Shown here piece by piece: positions 1-8,305 of a DNA stretch of 64,000 nucleotides. Within the stretch, counting starts at the first letter, position 1; each line of letters opens with the position of its first letter. Position numbers and translations under genes: made by a program. The stretch covers positions 1 through 64,000 of the forward strand of contig NZ_FTPU01000015.1 of NCBI RefSeq assembly GCF_900108115.1, written 5' to 3'. Under the pieces are notes generated by a model. That model had not been told where the DNA came from. It saw only the letters and a list, made by a program, of their open reading frames with translations, and did no database searches. The DNA comes from Epilithonimonas bovis DSM 19482. Its GTDB lineage: Bacteria; Bacteroidota; Bacteroidia; Flavobacteriales; Weeksellaceae.

Positions 1-484
1 GGCGTAGTTTATCCTGAGTTTATCGAAGGGAAGCCTTTATCATAAAAGGATTTCTGATTATTTCCAATTCTCGCAGATTATTCGGATTATGCAGATGCTC
101 AATTTATCTACAAAATCTGCCTCATTAGCGAGAATAACTTATTTCTTAGGATATCATTAAATGATGACCTCACAGATTTATCTGATAACGCAAATGCTCA
201 ATTTAAAATCTGTAAAATCTGCCTCATCAGCAAGAATATTATATTTCTCAGTATATCATTAAATGTCTACATTGTCAGGCTGAGGCGTAGTTTATCCTGA
301 GTTTATCGAAGGGAAGCCTTTATCATAAAAGGATTTCTGATTATTTTTAATTCTCGCAGATTATCCGGATTGCGCAGATACTCAAATTTAAATCTGTAAA
401 ATCTGCCTCATCAGCGAGAGGTTTTATTTTTCAAATATGTCATTTAACTATGACCTCAAAATTGTAATTCACAATTAACTGACC
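1..484. repeat. Repeat-filled intergenic region with three copies of a dispersed palindromic repeat
   Basis: No gene is visible. The stretch is built from copies of one unit. Bases 1-133 and 284-415 are long direct repeats that begin with a segment containing cctgagtttatcgaaggg. Inside them, and once more at 171-238, lies a palindromic core. It starts with ttctcgcagatt, ends with aatctgcctcatcagcgaga, and is followed by a tail ending in cattaaatgatgacct. Cores are at about 66-135, 171-238 and 349-420. Further copies occur at 8852-8960, 12971-13097 (inverted) and 15338-15460. All lie at or near gene 3' ends, so a REP-like or transcript-end role is possible, but this is inference. Confidence 0.8.
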
Positions 485-955
485 CTATTCCTCCTCATCC
501 AAAAAATTGAGTTCGTCGCTTCTCTGTTCATAATCGGGTGCAATCCCCGGTGGATTGAACAATCCCCAATGGTCTGTGATAAAATGTTTTGGATTAAAAC
601 CTGCCACCCAATCAATAAACAGCAACCTTAATTCCTCAATTTGCCTGCGAACCAGATGATAATACTCTGCCTCCTCAAAACCGAACATTTTCAAACTGTG
701 GTGCGAAACCATCAGATCCCGGGCTGCCTTCCGGATCAAAGTGGCATTCTCCATTTTGATGTCATACAGTTTCACAGCGTTTGCACCCGCCAGTTTTACC
801 AGAATCAGCATCGCATCGCCCAACATCTGCTCCTTCAGCATCAGAAGGTGTTCGTTGTCTTCCGGAACCAAATCCAAAAGTGTTTCTAAAGTAGAAAAGA
901 TCTCTTCTGCTTTTTGCTCAATGGGGGTTTTGGAAAAAAATGCTGCTTTATCCAT
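485..955 (-). CDS. Small helical protein of unknown function, last gene of the type I R-M operon
   Basis: This 156-residue protein has no signal peptide or membrane segment and reads as mainly alpha-helical with an acidic C-terminus. I chose the ATG at 955 (MDKAAFF) over an in-frame start 63 bases upstream, because the upstream start lies inside hsdR and 955 is only 4 bases after the hsdR stop. That spacing implies translational coupling. I recall similar proteins of about 150 residues beside hsdR genes in other Bacteroidota, but I know no assigned function. A helical-bundle accessory factor for the R-M complex is a guess from context. Confidence 0.75.
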   Translation of the reverse strand: MDKAAFFSKTPIEQKAEEIFSTLETLLDLVPEDNEHLLMLKEQMLGDAMLILVKLAGANAVKLYDIKMENATLIRKAARDLMVSHHSLKMFGFEEAEYYHLVRRQIEELRLLFIDWVAGFNPKHFITDHWGLFNPPGIAPDYEQRSDELNFLDEEE

Positions 956-959
956 TGCA

Positions 960-3431
960 CTAATTGTAAAGGTAGCGCTGAAATTCAATAAAATTATTCC
1001 TGATGACTGCAATATCACCTAATTTATCTTTAGCATCTTGAATGCTGTGGTATTTTAACTGAAGAAATGCAGATAATTTTTGATCATCCAGTTCCTCTAC
1101 GCCATTGGTAATATATTGCAGTAACACAAAATCTAAAAACTGACGGTGTTCGTCAGATAAATTTGCCAGGTGATCCTGCGCCTGCACCGCCCTTTGGCTT
1201 CTGTTTTTTATTTCCGAATTGTAGGCAACATAGGAAAGAACATCATAAATATCACTTTCTTCGGCATCCAATACCTTTTGAAATTCCCATAACTGATCTT
1301 TGGTAAAGCCGGTTTCAGCCAATTTTTGTAGCAGACTTCTTCTCGTAACCGGAACCGACCATTGTTTTTTCAGATCTTCCTCACTGGTGAAAAATTCCGG
1401 GAGCTTTCCAAAAAGGGTTTCTAAAAACTGCTGAGCGGTAATGGGTTTTCCTTCCGAACTCCAAAACGTAGTGGTAGTCATTGTCTGGAGTTTCCGCACA
1501 TTGCCGTCCGAAAGTTTTACTTCAATGATTTTATTTTGTTTGTCACACCTGCAATCCACATAACCACAGACTTCACAAGGTTCTTTTGGCGGCGTTTCAC
1601 AGATGCAAGGCGATTTCCCACAAATCTTACAAGGTTCTTTCGGTGTTGGCGGCGTAACAACAACGGGATCAATAGGTTCTCCGTCCCAATCCGGATCGTT
1701 AAAATGCTTGTAAGCCTTTACAAAATCATAGATGGTGAAATAATCTTTGTTATCATATAATCTGGTTCCCCTGCCTACAATCTGTTTAAATTCAATCATC
1801 GAATTCACGGGGCGCATCAGGACAATATTCCGGATTTCCGGTGCATCGACTCCGGTGCTCAGTTTCTGTGAAGTGGTAAGAATGGTGGGGATGTTCTTTT
1901 CATTGTCCTGAAAATCTCTCAGGTATTTCTCGCCCATTTCGCCATCTTCTGCCGTTACTCTCTGGCAATAACCCAGATTGGTGGACTCGGAAAACTGATT
2001 GATCAGATCCCGAACCAGCAGTGCGTGTTGCTGTGTGGCACAGAAGACCAAGGTTTTCTGGCTTTGGTCAATCATACTGAGAAACTCTTTTACCCGAAAT
2101 TCTTCCCGTTGTTTGATTCTGATAATTCTGTTGAAATCACTTTCCTTGAATTCCCGACCGTCTTCTATTTCCCCTTCTATTAACTGATCTTCTGAAGTGT
2201 AAGTGTATTCATCCAAAGTAGTGGTAATCTGTTTTACCCTGAAAGGTGTTAAAAACCCATCATTGATCCCATCTTTTAATGAATAAATATACACAGGATC
2301 ACCAAAATATTTATACGTATCACCATTGATGACGCGTCTTGGTGTGGCTGTGAGGCCCAATTGTGTGGCAGGAGAAAAATAATCCAAAATAGCTCTCCAG
2401 TTGCTCTCATCATTCGCACCACCTCGGTGACATTCGTCAATGATAATAAAATCGAAAAAATCGGGCGGATACTGCCCAAAGTTGGTCTTGGGCTGTACCT
2501 GGTAATTTTCTTTTCCTTCTGCTACTTTTAGCTGTTTGTGCAGCAAATCCTGCTCTATTTCATTTTCAGCTTTTTCTTCAATTTCCTGGTCGGATTCACC
2601 ATAATTACCCGACATAAAGGTCTGGAAAATGGTAAAGAAAATACTGCCATTCTTCGGGACTCTGCCTTTTTTATTAATTTCTTTTGGCGAAATGCGCACC
2701 AATGCATCTTCTTCAAAAGCACCGAAGGAATTGAATGCCTGATCTGCCAGAATATTGCGGTCGGCAAGGAAAAGGATGCGCGGACTTCTTTTGGAATCTT
2801 TATTGATATTCCATTTGGCATTAAACAGCTTCCAGGCAATCTGGAAGGCAATGGCGGTTTTTCCCGTTCCTGTAGCCAGGGTCAGCAGAATGCGTTTCTG
2901 ATCTTTCGCCACCGCTTCCATCACTTTATTGATGGCGTTTTGCTGATAATAGCGCAGTTCCCAGGTTCCGCTTTTGGTTTCAAACGGAATATCATAAAAG
3001 CGCTGCTCCCAATTGAAACTTAGCGGCTGCGAAATTTCTTCTTTCTGAAAGATCAAGTCCCAAAGTTCTTCCGGCGTTGGCACCACGCTGATGTCGCCCT
3101 CTTTGCCCTGCAAATCTGCTAAATAATACAAAACACCATTGGTTGCAATGGCATATCTCAGGTTGAGTCGGGCTGCATAATCTTTGGCCTGTCCCAAACC
3201 GGCGGTATAATACAGCGATTCTGCCTTGGCTTCGATTACTGCCAGATTGCGGTTGTTCATCTGCAGGATATAATCGGCTTTATCAGGCATTGCCCGTTTT
3301 CCGTTACCAATTAATCTGCCTTTGGTAATGGGATATTCTCTTCGCACTCTGGAATTGGGAACCACCGCCCAACCTTGCGTTTGCAGGTGCGGATCGATTA
3401 ACTCGGCTCTGGTTTCGGATTCGTTTCTCAA
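960..3431 (-). CDS. hsdR: Type I restriction enzyme R subunit (helicase/endonuclease)
   Basis: The 823-residue motor and nuclease subunit translocates DNA and cleaves unmethylated targets as a complex with HsdM and HsdS. An N-terminal PD-(D/E)xK-type nuclease segment contains AVIEAKAE. The superfamily 2 helicase core follows, with Walker A ATGTGKT near residue 190, DECHRG near 336 and LTATPRR near 360. An EcoEI-type C-terminal region comes after it. Near residues 596-628 there are two adjacent Cys-rich motifs, PCKICGKSPCIC and PCEVCGYVDCRC, which could bind zinc. The start is TTG at 3431; an in-frame stop lies four codons upstream and no nearby ATG fits. Length is normal for the family. Confidence 0.95.
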   Translation of the reverse strand: MRNESETRAELIDPHLQTQGWAVVPNSRVRREYPITKGRLIGNGKRAMPDKADYILQMNNRNLAVIEAKAESLYYTAGLGQAKDYAARLNLRYAIATNGVLYYLADLQGKEGDISVVPTPEELWDLIFQKEEISQPLSFNWEQRFYDIPFETKSGTWELRYYQQNAINKVMEAVAKDQKRILLTLATGTGKTAIAFQIAWKLFNAKWNINKDSKRSPRILFLADRNILADQAFNSFGAFEEDALVRISPKEINKKGRVPKNGSIFFTIFQTFMSGNYGESDQEIEEKAENEIEQDLLHKQLKVAEGKENYQVQPKTNFGQYPPDFFDFIIIDECHRGGANDESNWRAILDYFSPATQLGLTATPRRVINGDTYKYFGDPVYIYSLKDGINDGFLTPFRVKQITTTLDEYTYTSEDQLIEGEIEDGREFKESDFNRIIRIKQREEFRVKEFLSMIDQSQKTLVFCATQQHALLVRDLINQFSESTNLGYCQRVTAEDGEMGEKYLRDFQDNEKNIPTILTTSQKLSTGVDAPEIRNIVLMRPVNSMIEFKQIVGRGTRLYDNKDYFTIYDFVKAYKHFNDPDWDGEPIDPVVVTPPTPKEPCKICGKSPCICETPPKEPCEVCGYVDCRCDKQNKIIEVKLSDGNVRKLQTMTTTTFWSSEGKPITAQQFLETLFGKLPEFFTSEEDLKKQWSVPVTRRSLLQKLAETGFTKDQLWEFQKVLDAEESDIYDVLSYVAYNSEIKNRSQRAVQAQDHLANLSDEHRQFLDFVLLQYITNGVEELDDQKLSAFLQLKYHSIQDAKDKLGDIAVIRNNFIEFQRYLYN

Positions 3432-3451
3432 TGGTCTGAACTATGATTTTT

Positions 3452-3829
3452 TTATAAAACAACTCGCTTAAAAGTGAGACTTTTGCTACCAAAATTGATC
3501 AGCAACCCCACTTCAAATTTATACGCTTTCAAATAATTTAATATTTGTGCCAAGTGCACATCGTCTAACTGTGTAATCGCTTTAATTTCTACCAGCACTT
3601 TTCCTTCTACAATAAAATCGGCTCTTCTGGTGCCAATAGGTTCTGGTAAGTCTTTATAGTAAATTTCCTGATTAATTTCCCGTGCATATTCAAGACCTGC
3701 TTTGTACAATTCATAACCTAAAGCACGCTGATAAATTACTTCCTGGAAACCATTGCCCAGAAATTTGTGCACTTCAAAGGAAGCACCGATAATCTTTTCT
3801 GTTATGTCTTTGTACTTTAGTTCAGTCAT
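3452..3829 (-). CDS. GxxExxY-family nuclease-like protein
   Basis: This 125-residue protein belongs to the GxxExxY family, a PD-(D/E)xK-like fold. Diagnostic pieces are GNGFQEVIYQRAL near the N-terminus, then RRADFIVEGKVLVEIKA, which carries the D...E-x-K catalytic pattern, and a C-terminal LLINFGSKSLTFKR. The ATG at 3829 (MTELKYKD) was preferred because the upstream extension is encoded by a 37-bp tandem repeat. It sits between hsdS and hsdR, 20 bases before the hsdR start, so it is probably co-transcribed. Family members are common in Bacteroidota and environmental bacteria, but their biological role is not established. Confidence 0.85.
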   Translation of the reverse strand: MTELKYKDITEKIIGASFEVHKFLGNGFQEVIYQRALGYELYKAGLEYAREINQEIYYKDLPEPIGTRRADFIVEGKVLVEIKAITQLDDVHLAQILNYLKAYKFEVGLLINFGSKSLTFKRVVL

Positions 3830-3842
3830 ATTTGTTTCTTTT

Positions 3843-4065
3843 TCTGAATCACGGATTATTTGGATTACACCTATTTTCTTCTGAATCACGGATTATTTGG
3901 ATTACACCTATTTTCTTCTGAATCACGGATTAAATTTGATTACACAAATTACACAGATTTAAAGATAAAATAAAAAATCCGTGAAATCCCCTAATCCGTT
4001 AAAATGTGTGATTCAGACAACATCAATCCGTGAAATCCCTTAATCCGTAGAAATCTGTGATTCTG
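3843..4065. repeat. 37-bp tandem repeat and inverted relatives inside the hsd operon
   Basis: A 37-bp unit beginning tctgaatcacggattatttg starts at 3843, 3880 and 3917, the third copy being partial and diverged. Downstream, two related segments in opposite sense (aatccgtgaaatccc at about 3979 and again near 4026, each followed by a gtgattc) allow long hairpins with the tandem units. The block lies between hsdS and the GxxExxY gene. Its left end codes for the last residues of HsdS. The unit length is not a multiple of three. Confidence 0.85.
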
Positions 4066-5197
4066 ACATCTGCACCAATTCTCCTTTAAACGCTTTCTCC
4101 AAAATGCTTTTGCGCAGTTCTTCCAGATTACCCAGTTTGGTTTTGTATTTTGCTTCTAATTGTTTGGTTTGTTCTGAAAGCGCATCCAATTGTGATACAA
4201 TTTCTTGTTGGGTTTCTAAAGATTTTGGGATGTTAATTCTTACTTCATCAAAACTGTAGTTGTTTATTTGTAAGATTGTTGTGCCATTTGCGATATCACT
4301 TAGTTTAAAACTTAAGAAGAAATAAAACAGCAATCTTTTATCAATTAATGTCTTGATTGGTATTGCAGCCATTATATTTAAATCAACAACTATATCAATA
4401 TTTGTAAATCTCTTTTTATCAGTTAAAATCGCTCCACCTCTTTTTGGAAAGATGATACTTCCTCGAGGAATTATATTTTTCGTATTAATGTTTACCTTGT
4501 TTACATACCTTGATGAAGTATTTACAATTCCTTTCAAGTTTTCAGCTAAATTCATATCCGCTACTTTAAGATAAGCAATTTCTCCTTGTTTTTTTTCAAT
4601 TTGAGGACTTAAGGTAGTTCCACTTTTAAACATCGAAACATCATTAATTTTTTTCTCTTCCCAACCCTCGCCTTTTTGGGAGAAGATTTGGTTGAGTTTG
4701 GACTGAAAGAGTTCTTTGGCGTTTTGGATATTTTTTTCGATGTTGGCTTTCGCATGATCAATGAGCGCAAATGCCGCATCCAATTTTTCTACAATCGCCT
4801 GTTGCTCGGAAAGTGATTTCGGATAAGAAATCTGAATTTTTAGAAGATCACTTTTTACTAAACTAGGAATTGTAGTTCCCTTATTGTAAGATGCAAAATC
4901 AATATTTAAACATTGGTAATAATTGAAAAGAGGTAACATTTTTTCGATAAAAGGATAAATTCCAAAAGCCGTATCAACATTCCAAAATTTTTGTTTTATC
5001 AATATTGGATTCGATATATTACCTTTCCTTCCAATAATAACAGTATTTTCCTCGCATAAAAATTTTGTTGCATATCCCATTACATTTCCTCCACTACCAA
5101 AGATTGGATATGAGCCATTTTCAGAAATTACATATTTTTGGTTTCTTCCATTAATAATCTGACAAACTTCCCCTAATTCTTCAACTTTCCAACTCAT
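4040..5197 (-). CDS. hsdS: Type I restriction-modification specificity subunit
   Basis: The 385-residue DNA-recognition subunit has the classical two-half architecture. Target recognition domain 1 (about residues 1-130) is followed by a conserved helical spacer containing SEQQAIVEKLDAAFALIDHA. Target recognition domain 2 (about 180-320) is followed by a second conserved helix containing LETQQEIVSQLDAL and LEELRKSILEKAFKGELV. The ATG overlaps the end of hsdM by 4 bases, indicating coupled translation. The last residues (about QISTD) come from the adjacent repeat block, so the natural C-terminus may have been altered by repeat insertion. The target recognition domains are more AT-rich than hsdM, as is usual for exchanged specificity modules. 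Confidence 0.95.
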   Translation of the reverse strand: MSWKVEELGEVCQIINGRNQKYVISENGSYPIFGSGGNVMGYATKFLCEENTVIIGRKGNISNPILIKQKFWNVDTAFGIYPFIEKMLPLFNYYQCLNIDFASYNKGTTIPSLVKSDLLKIQISYPKSLSEQQAIVEKLDAAFALIDHAKANIEKNIQNAKELFQSKLNQIFSQKGEGWEEKKINDVSMFKSGTTLSPQIEKKQGEIAYLKVADMNLAENLKGIVNTSSRYVNKVNINTKNIIPRGSIIFPKRGGAILTDKKRFTNIDIVVDLNIMAAIPIKTLIDKRLLFYFFLSFKLSDIANGTTILQINNYSFDEVRINIPKSLETQQEIVSQLDALSEQTKQLEAKYKTKLGNLEELRKSILEKAFKGELVQMSESQISTD

Positions 5198-6660
5198 CCC
5201 ACCAATTCATTTAAAGATTGTAACAGATCGGCGGTTTCAGTGTCCAGTTCCTGCATTTCGTCTAAAATTAAAACCGGTTCACGCAATGGTGCTTCTTCCG
5301 GTTTGTTCGGGTTTTTTACAGAGAGATCATACTGAGATCCTTCACTTTCGTTCAGGATGACATTCCAGGATTTTTCGGTTTCGGGCTTGGTTTTTTGTAA
5401 GGTCACAAATTCTTCCAAATCTTTGTCATTCAGCGGATTGGTTTTGCCCAGACTTCTGCCTGCCTCCAACTGGTAATACCAGATGTTTTTGGTGGGTTCG
5501 CCTTTGGTAAAAAACAGCACCACGGTTTTGACACCGGCTCCCAAAAAAGTGCCTTGTGGCATATCCAACACTGTGTGCAGATTACAACTTTCCAACAGAT
5601 ATTGGCGCAGCGCTACAGAAGCATTGTCGGTATTGCTGAGAAAGGTATTTTTGATGACGATGGCCGCTCTTCCGCCTGCTTTCAGAGATTTGATAAAATG
5701 CTGCATAAACAGAAACGCCGTCTCGCCGGTCTTGATGTCAAAATTCTGCTGCACTTCGCTGCGTTCTTTCCCACCAAATGGCGGATTGGCAAGGATGACA
5801 TTGTACCGGTCTTTCTCCTGGATTGTTCTTATGCTCTCGCCCAGCGTGTTGGTGTGCACAATATTGGGTGCTTCTATGCCGTGCAGAATCATATTCATCG
5901 TCCCGATGATGTAGGCCAGGTTTTTCTTTTCTTTGCCGTACAGGGTTTGCTCCTGTAATTTTTTAAGATTAGCGGTGGTTTTATCCATACGCTCATACAG
6001 ATAATCGTAGGCTTCGCACAAAAATCCTGCACTGCCGCAGGCGGCATCATAGATGGTTTCACCCATTTTGGGATCGGTCACTTTTATCATCGCCCGGATG
6101 AGCGGGCGCGGTGTGTAGTATTGTCCGCCATTGCGCCCCGCATTGCCCATATTCTTGATTTTGGTTTCGTACAGGTGGCTCAGTTCGTGCTTGTCTTTGC
6201 TGCTTCCCAGAGGCAACTCATCGATATAATCCAAAATCTCCCGAAGGTTGTAGCCCGATTTTATTTTGTTGGACAGTTCAGAGAATATTTCCCCGATTTT
6301 GTATTCGATGGTTTTGGGATTGTCGATGTGTTTTTCCTTGAAACCTGCGAGATACGGAAACAGTTCAAACTCGACAAATTTCACCAAGTCAGGCCCCGTC
6401 TTTACTTTATGAATATCCTGTTCTCCTTTTTCATTTTTGGGAGCAGCCCATTTTTGCCAACGGTAATTCTCGTCTAAGATTGGTGTATAACCTCTCCCTT
6501 CCAAAAACGCTTCGTCTGCCCGGTTTTGGTCAAAACTGTCTAAATATTTGAGAAACAAAACCCAGGAGGTCTGTTCGATATAATCAATTTCAGAATCGGC
6601 TCCTGAATCTTTGTATAAAAGGTCGTCAATATTTTTGAACGTCTGTTCGAAGTTGGGCAT
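5194..6660 (-). CDS. hsdM: Type I restriction-modification DNA adenine methyltransferase subunit
   Basis: The 488-residue N6-adenine methyltransferase modifies the site chosen by HsdS. An N-terminal helical HsdM domain (about 1-150) precedes the catalytic domain. SAM-binding motif I is AACGSAGFL near 206-214, and catalytic motif IV is NPPFGG at 292-297. It is the first gene of the operon and overlaps hsdS by 4 bases. Upstream on the minus strand there is TTTG (6702-6705) and, 19 bases on, TATTTATT (6675-6682), a poor match to the Bacteroidota promoter. Length is typical. Confidence 0.96.
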   Translation of the reverse strand: MPNFEQTFKNIDDLLYKDSGADSEIDYIEQTSWVLFLKYLDSFDQNRADEAFLEGRGYTPILDENYRWQKWAAPKNEKGEQDIHKVKTGPDLVKFVEFELFPYLAGFKEKHIDNPKTIEYKIGEIFSELSNKIKSGYNLREILDYIDELPLGSSKDKHELSHLYETKIKNMGNAGRNGGQYYTPRPLIRAMIKVTDPKMGETIYDAACGSAGFLCEAYDYLYERMDKTTANLKKLQEQTLYGKEKKNLAYIIGTMNMILHGIEAPNIVHTNTLGESIRTIQEKDRYNVILANPPFGGKERSEVQQNFDIKTGETAFLFMQHFIKSLKAGGRAAIVIKNTFLSNTDNASVALRQYLLESCNLHTVLDMPQGTFLGAGVKTVVLFFTKGEPTKNIWYYQLEAGRSLGKTNPLNDKDLEEFVTLQKTKPETEKSWNVILNESEGSQYDLSVKNPNKPEEAPLREPVLILDEMQELDTETADLLQSLNELVG

Positions 6661-7249
6661 CTACGCTTTTTTTTAATAAATATAATTAATCTGTAAATAT
6701 ACAAAGTAAGCCCTACACAAGTAAACTGATTTTTTGAAAATATTTATTACTCTAAAGGGCAGATATTGAGAAAACGCCTCTTTTTCTTAATAAGCTGCAA
6801 AATTTTCTTCTGCCCTCCCTGCACCCTCCTTGCAGACTCCTTCCCAAAATCGCCCAATTTCGGGAACACTTCGCAACAAGTCCCGAACGAGTCTGCAACA
6901 AAACGGCTTTTTGCAGTGCCAAACAAAGACAGGATGCGACAGCCAAAGACATCAGAAGACATCCCAGGACAAAGGGCGACACAGGCGGCAGCCAACAGCC
7001 AACAGAGGAAACGGAGAGACAATGCCCGACAACTGGAGACCAACAAAGACAAAGCCCGAAGATCAACGCTTTTCTGTGACAAGGAGAGCCTAAAATGCTT
7101 ATACACCGACAACCAGAGACAAACGCTACCATCTGATGAAAAAGACTGACGGGAAGCGCAAAATACGGTCATAAAATGAAACTTAACGACAGCTAAAGAA
7201 AGCTTACGACACTGCTAATCAATATCTTGCAATTGTAAGTTTTCCCCAT
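6661..7249. other. Gene-free stretch with T-poor, hairpin-rich segment 6780-7190
   Basis: No convincing gene is seen, although several overlapping frames on both strands stay open because the DNA is less AT-rich than its surroundings. The plus strand is strikingly poor in T from about 6930 to 7090 and repeats short words such as gaca and agac. Inverted repeats cluster at 6820-6920: GCAGACTC 6832-6839 with GAGTCTGC 6889-6896; TTCGGGA 6859-6865 with TCCCGAA 6881-6887; and CTGCAA 6893-6898 with TTGCAG 6911-6916. A structured RNA, a regulatory leader or a mobile-element remnant are all possible. Confidence 0.5.
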
Positions 7250-7257
7250 TACTTTTG
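7227..7257 (+). promoter_or_regulatory. Bacteroidota-type promoter for the DUF6266 gene
   Basis: TTG at 7227-7229 and TACTTTTG at 7250-7257 match the TTG...TAnnTTTG pattern of Bacteroidota vegetative promoters, with a 20-base spacer. The predicted start is about 4-7 bases downstream, leaving a leader of roughly 20 bases before the ATG at 7284. Confidence 0.65.
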
Positions 7258-7283
7258 TTTTATTAATCCTTAAAAAGTAAACA

Positions 7284-7925
7284 ATGGGAACAATTAAAAA
7301 AGGGATCCTCGGGGGATTCAGCGGAACCGTAGGCACGGTAGTGGGCGCCAACTGGCGAGGTATGGATGTGATGAGAAGCCGTCCAAAATCTTCGGGCAGC
7401 AACCCCACACCGCTACAGTTGCTGCAAAGGCAGAAGTTTGCCCTGGCTATTAAATTTCAGAATGCCCTGCGCTCTATGCAGAGCCGCCTCTACGGAGAGC
7501 GGTCCGGGGTAAGGTCGCGGGTCAACCTGGCAGCTGGCTATCTGCTAAAGGAAGTGGTTGCTGAGCAAAATGGGGAGGCGGTTCTAATGATGAACAAGGT
7601 CATCATTACCAAAGGTGACCTTACAGGCTTCCAAAACCTAACGGTGGTGGCCGGCAGCAACCAGACATTGGTTTTTGATTGGGAGGACAACAGCAATCAG
7701 ATGCTGGCACAATCGACGGACATTTTCTGCACTGCCGTGTTCGAAGAAGAGAGTGGCGTCTTCAATGTTCAGGAAGGGCCAGAACAGCGGGATGCGACCC
7801 AAGCCACCCTGGCATTGCCTGACAACTGGAGCGGCAAAACGGTACATGTGTACGCTTTTTTCCAGAATGCTGCTCAGAACAAGGCGTGCAACTCGTTGTA
7901 CCTTGGCACGGTGGCTGTGCTGTAG
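7284..7925 (+). CDS. DUF6266 family protein
   Basis: This 213-residue protein starts with the family hallmark MGTIKKGILGGFSGTVGTVV, followed by GANWRGMDVMRSRPK. The family is largely confined to Bacteroidota and has no known function. There is no signal peptide, Cys cluster or membrane segment. The N-terminal 30 residues are glycine- and basic-rich, a helical part (about 45-95) carries many Arg/Gln residues, and the second half looks beta-rich, with GKTVHVYAFF near the end. Base composition is higher in GC than its neighbours, hinting at acquisition. It is a single-gene transcription unit with its own promoter and terminator. Confidence 0.85.
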   Translation: MGTIKKGILGGFSGTVGTVVGANWRGMDVMRSRPKSSGSNPTPLQLLQRQKFALAIKFQNALRSMQSRLYGERSGVRSRVNLAAGYLLKEVVAEQNGEAVLMMNKVIITKGDLTGFQNLTVVAGSNQTLVFDWEDNSNQMLAQSTDIFCTAVFEEESGVFNVQEGPEQRDATQATLALPDNWSGKTVHVYAFFQNAAQNKACNSLYLGTVAVL

Positions 7926-7943
7926 CACCACCTTTTTGACATT

Positions 7944-7980
7944 AAAAAACCGTAGAAAAGTTATCTTCTGCGGTTTTTTA
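7944..7980. terminator. Bidirectional terminator between the DUF6266 and HTH genes
   Basis: The stem pairs AAAACCGTAGAA with TTCTGCGGTTTT (one wobble pair) and is flanked by A and T tracts on both sides. It can end both the plus-strand DUF6266 transcript and the convergent HTH gene. Confidence 0.8.
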
Positions 7981-7993
7981 GTGCCTACCCTTA

Positions 7994-8305
7994 TTATCCC
8001 AAATAGGACTCATCCTGTCCGTCATTGCCCTCCATCAGCTCATCTACTTTTTGCGAGAGGTAGTAGATCTTACCACCAAGTCTTTTATACGGTACAATAC
8101 CCTTGTCGCGCCAGCGCTGGAGAGTTCTGCCGCTTACATTAAAGAGCTGCATCATATCGGCATTGTCATAATACTTTTTTACCAGTCCCGGGCTTTGGTC
8201 TTGCTTCTCAAAATTAGGCTTGCGATAGGTTGGCCTCTTGCCATTATGATTTCCCATTGTCATCTTGTGCTTTATATTAAAAAATCCGTTTACCGCCATT
8301 GGCAT
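7994..8305 (-). CDS. Excisionase-like helix-turn-helix DNA-binding protein
   Basis: The 103-residue protein has a basic N-terminal tail and a MerR/excisionase-type helix-turn-helix at about residues 48-90 (MQLFNVSGRTLQRWRDKG, then VPYKRLGGKIYYL). The same HTH type is frequent on Bacteroidota conjugative transposons and islands. A minus-strand TAAATTTG at 8331-8338 would place transcription about 20 bases before the ATG at 8305, which supports this start; internal ATGs at 8299, 8263 and 8257 are alternatives. No integrase or mobilisation gene is nearby, so it may be a relic or a regulator of the neighbouring DUF6266 gene. That link is inference. Confidence 0.8.
   Translation of the reverse strand: MPMAVNGFFNIKHKMTMGNHNGKRPTYRKPNFEKQDQSPGLVKKYYDNADMMQLFNVSGRTLQRWRDKGIVPYKRLGGKIYYLSQKVDELMEGNDGQDESYLG

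Noticed and set aside
2538-3023. Long frame opposite hsdR (and similar frames opposite hsdM and other genes)
   Set aside because: They are antisense shadows of well-supported genes, with no family match and no own start or promoter signals.
3843-3935. Possible CRISPR-like array of 37-bp units
   Set aside because: The units are in direct contact, so there are no spacers. It is a plain tandem repeat.
4040-5197. Invertible (phase-variable) hsdS locus
   Set aside because: Only one hsdS is present, with no second partial copy, no recombinase and no inverted repeats within its recognition domains.
6766-7149. Open frames on both strands in the T-poor block
   Set aside because: Several overlapping frames stay open only because the block has few stop-forming triplets. 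None has a recognisable family, a consistent start or normal amino-acid use.
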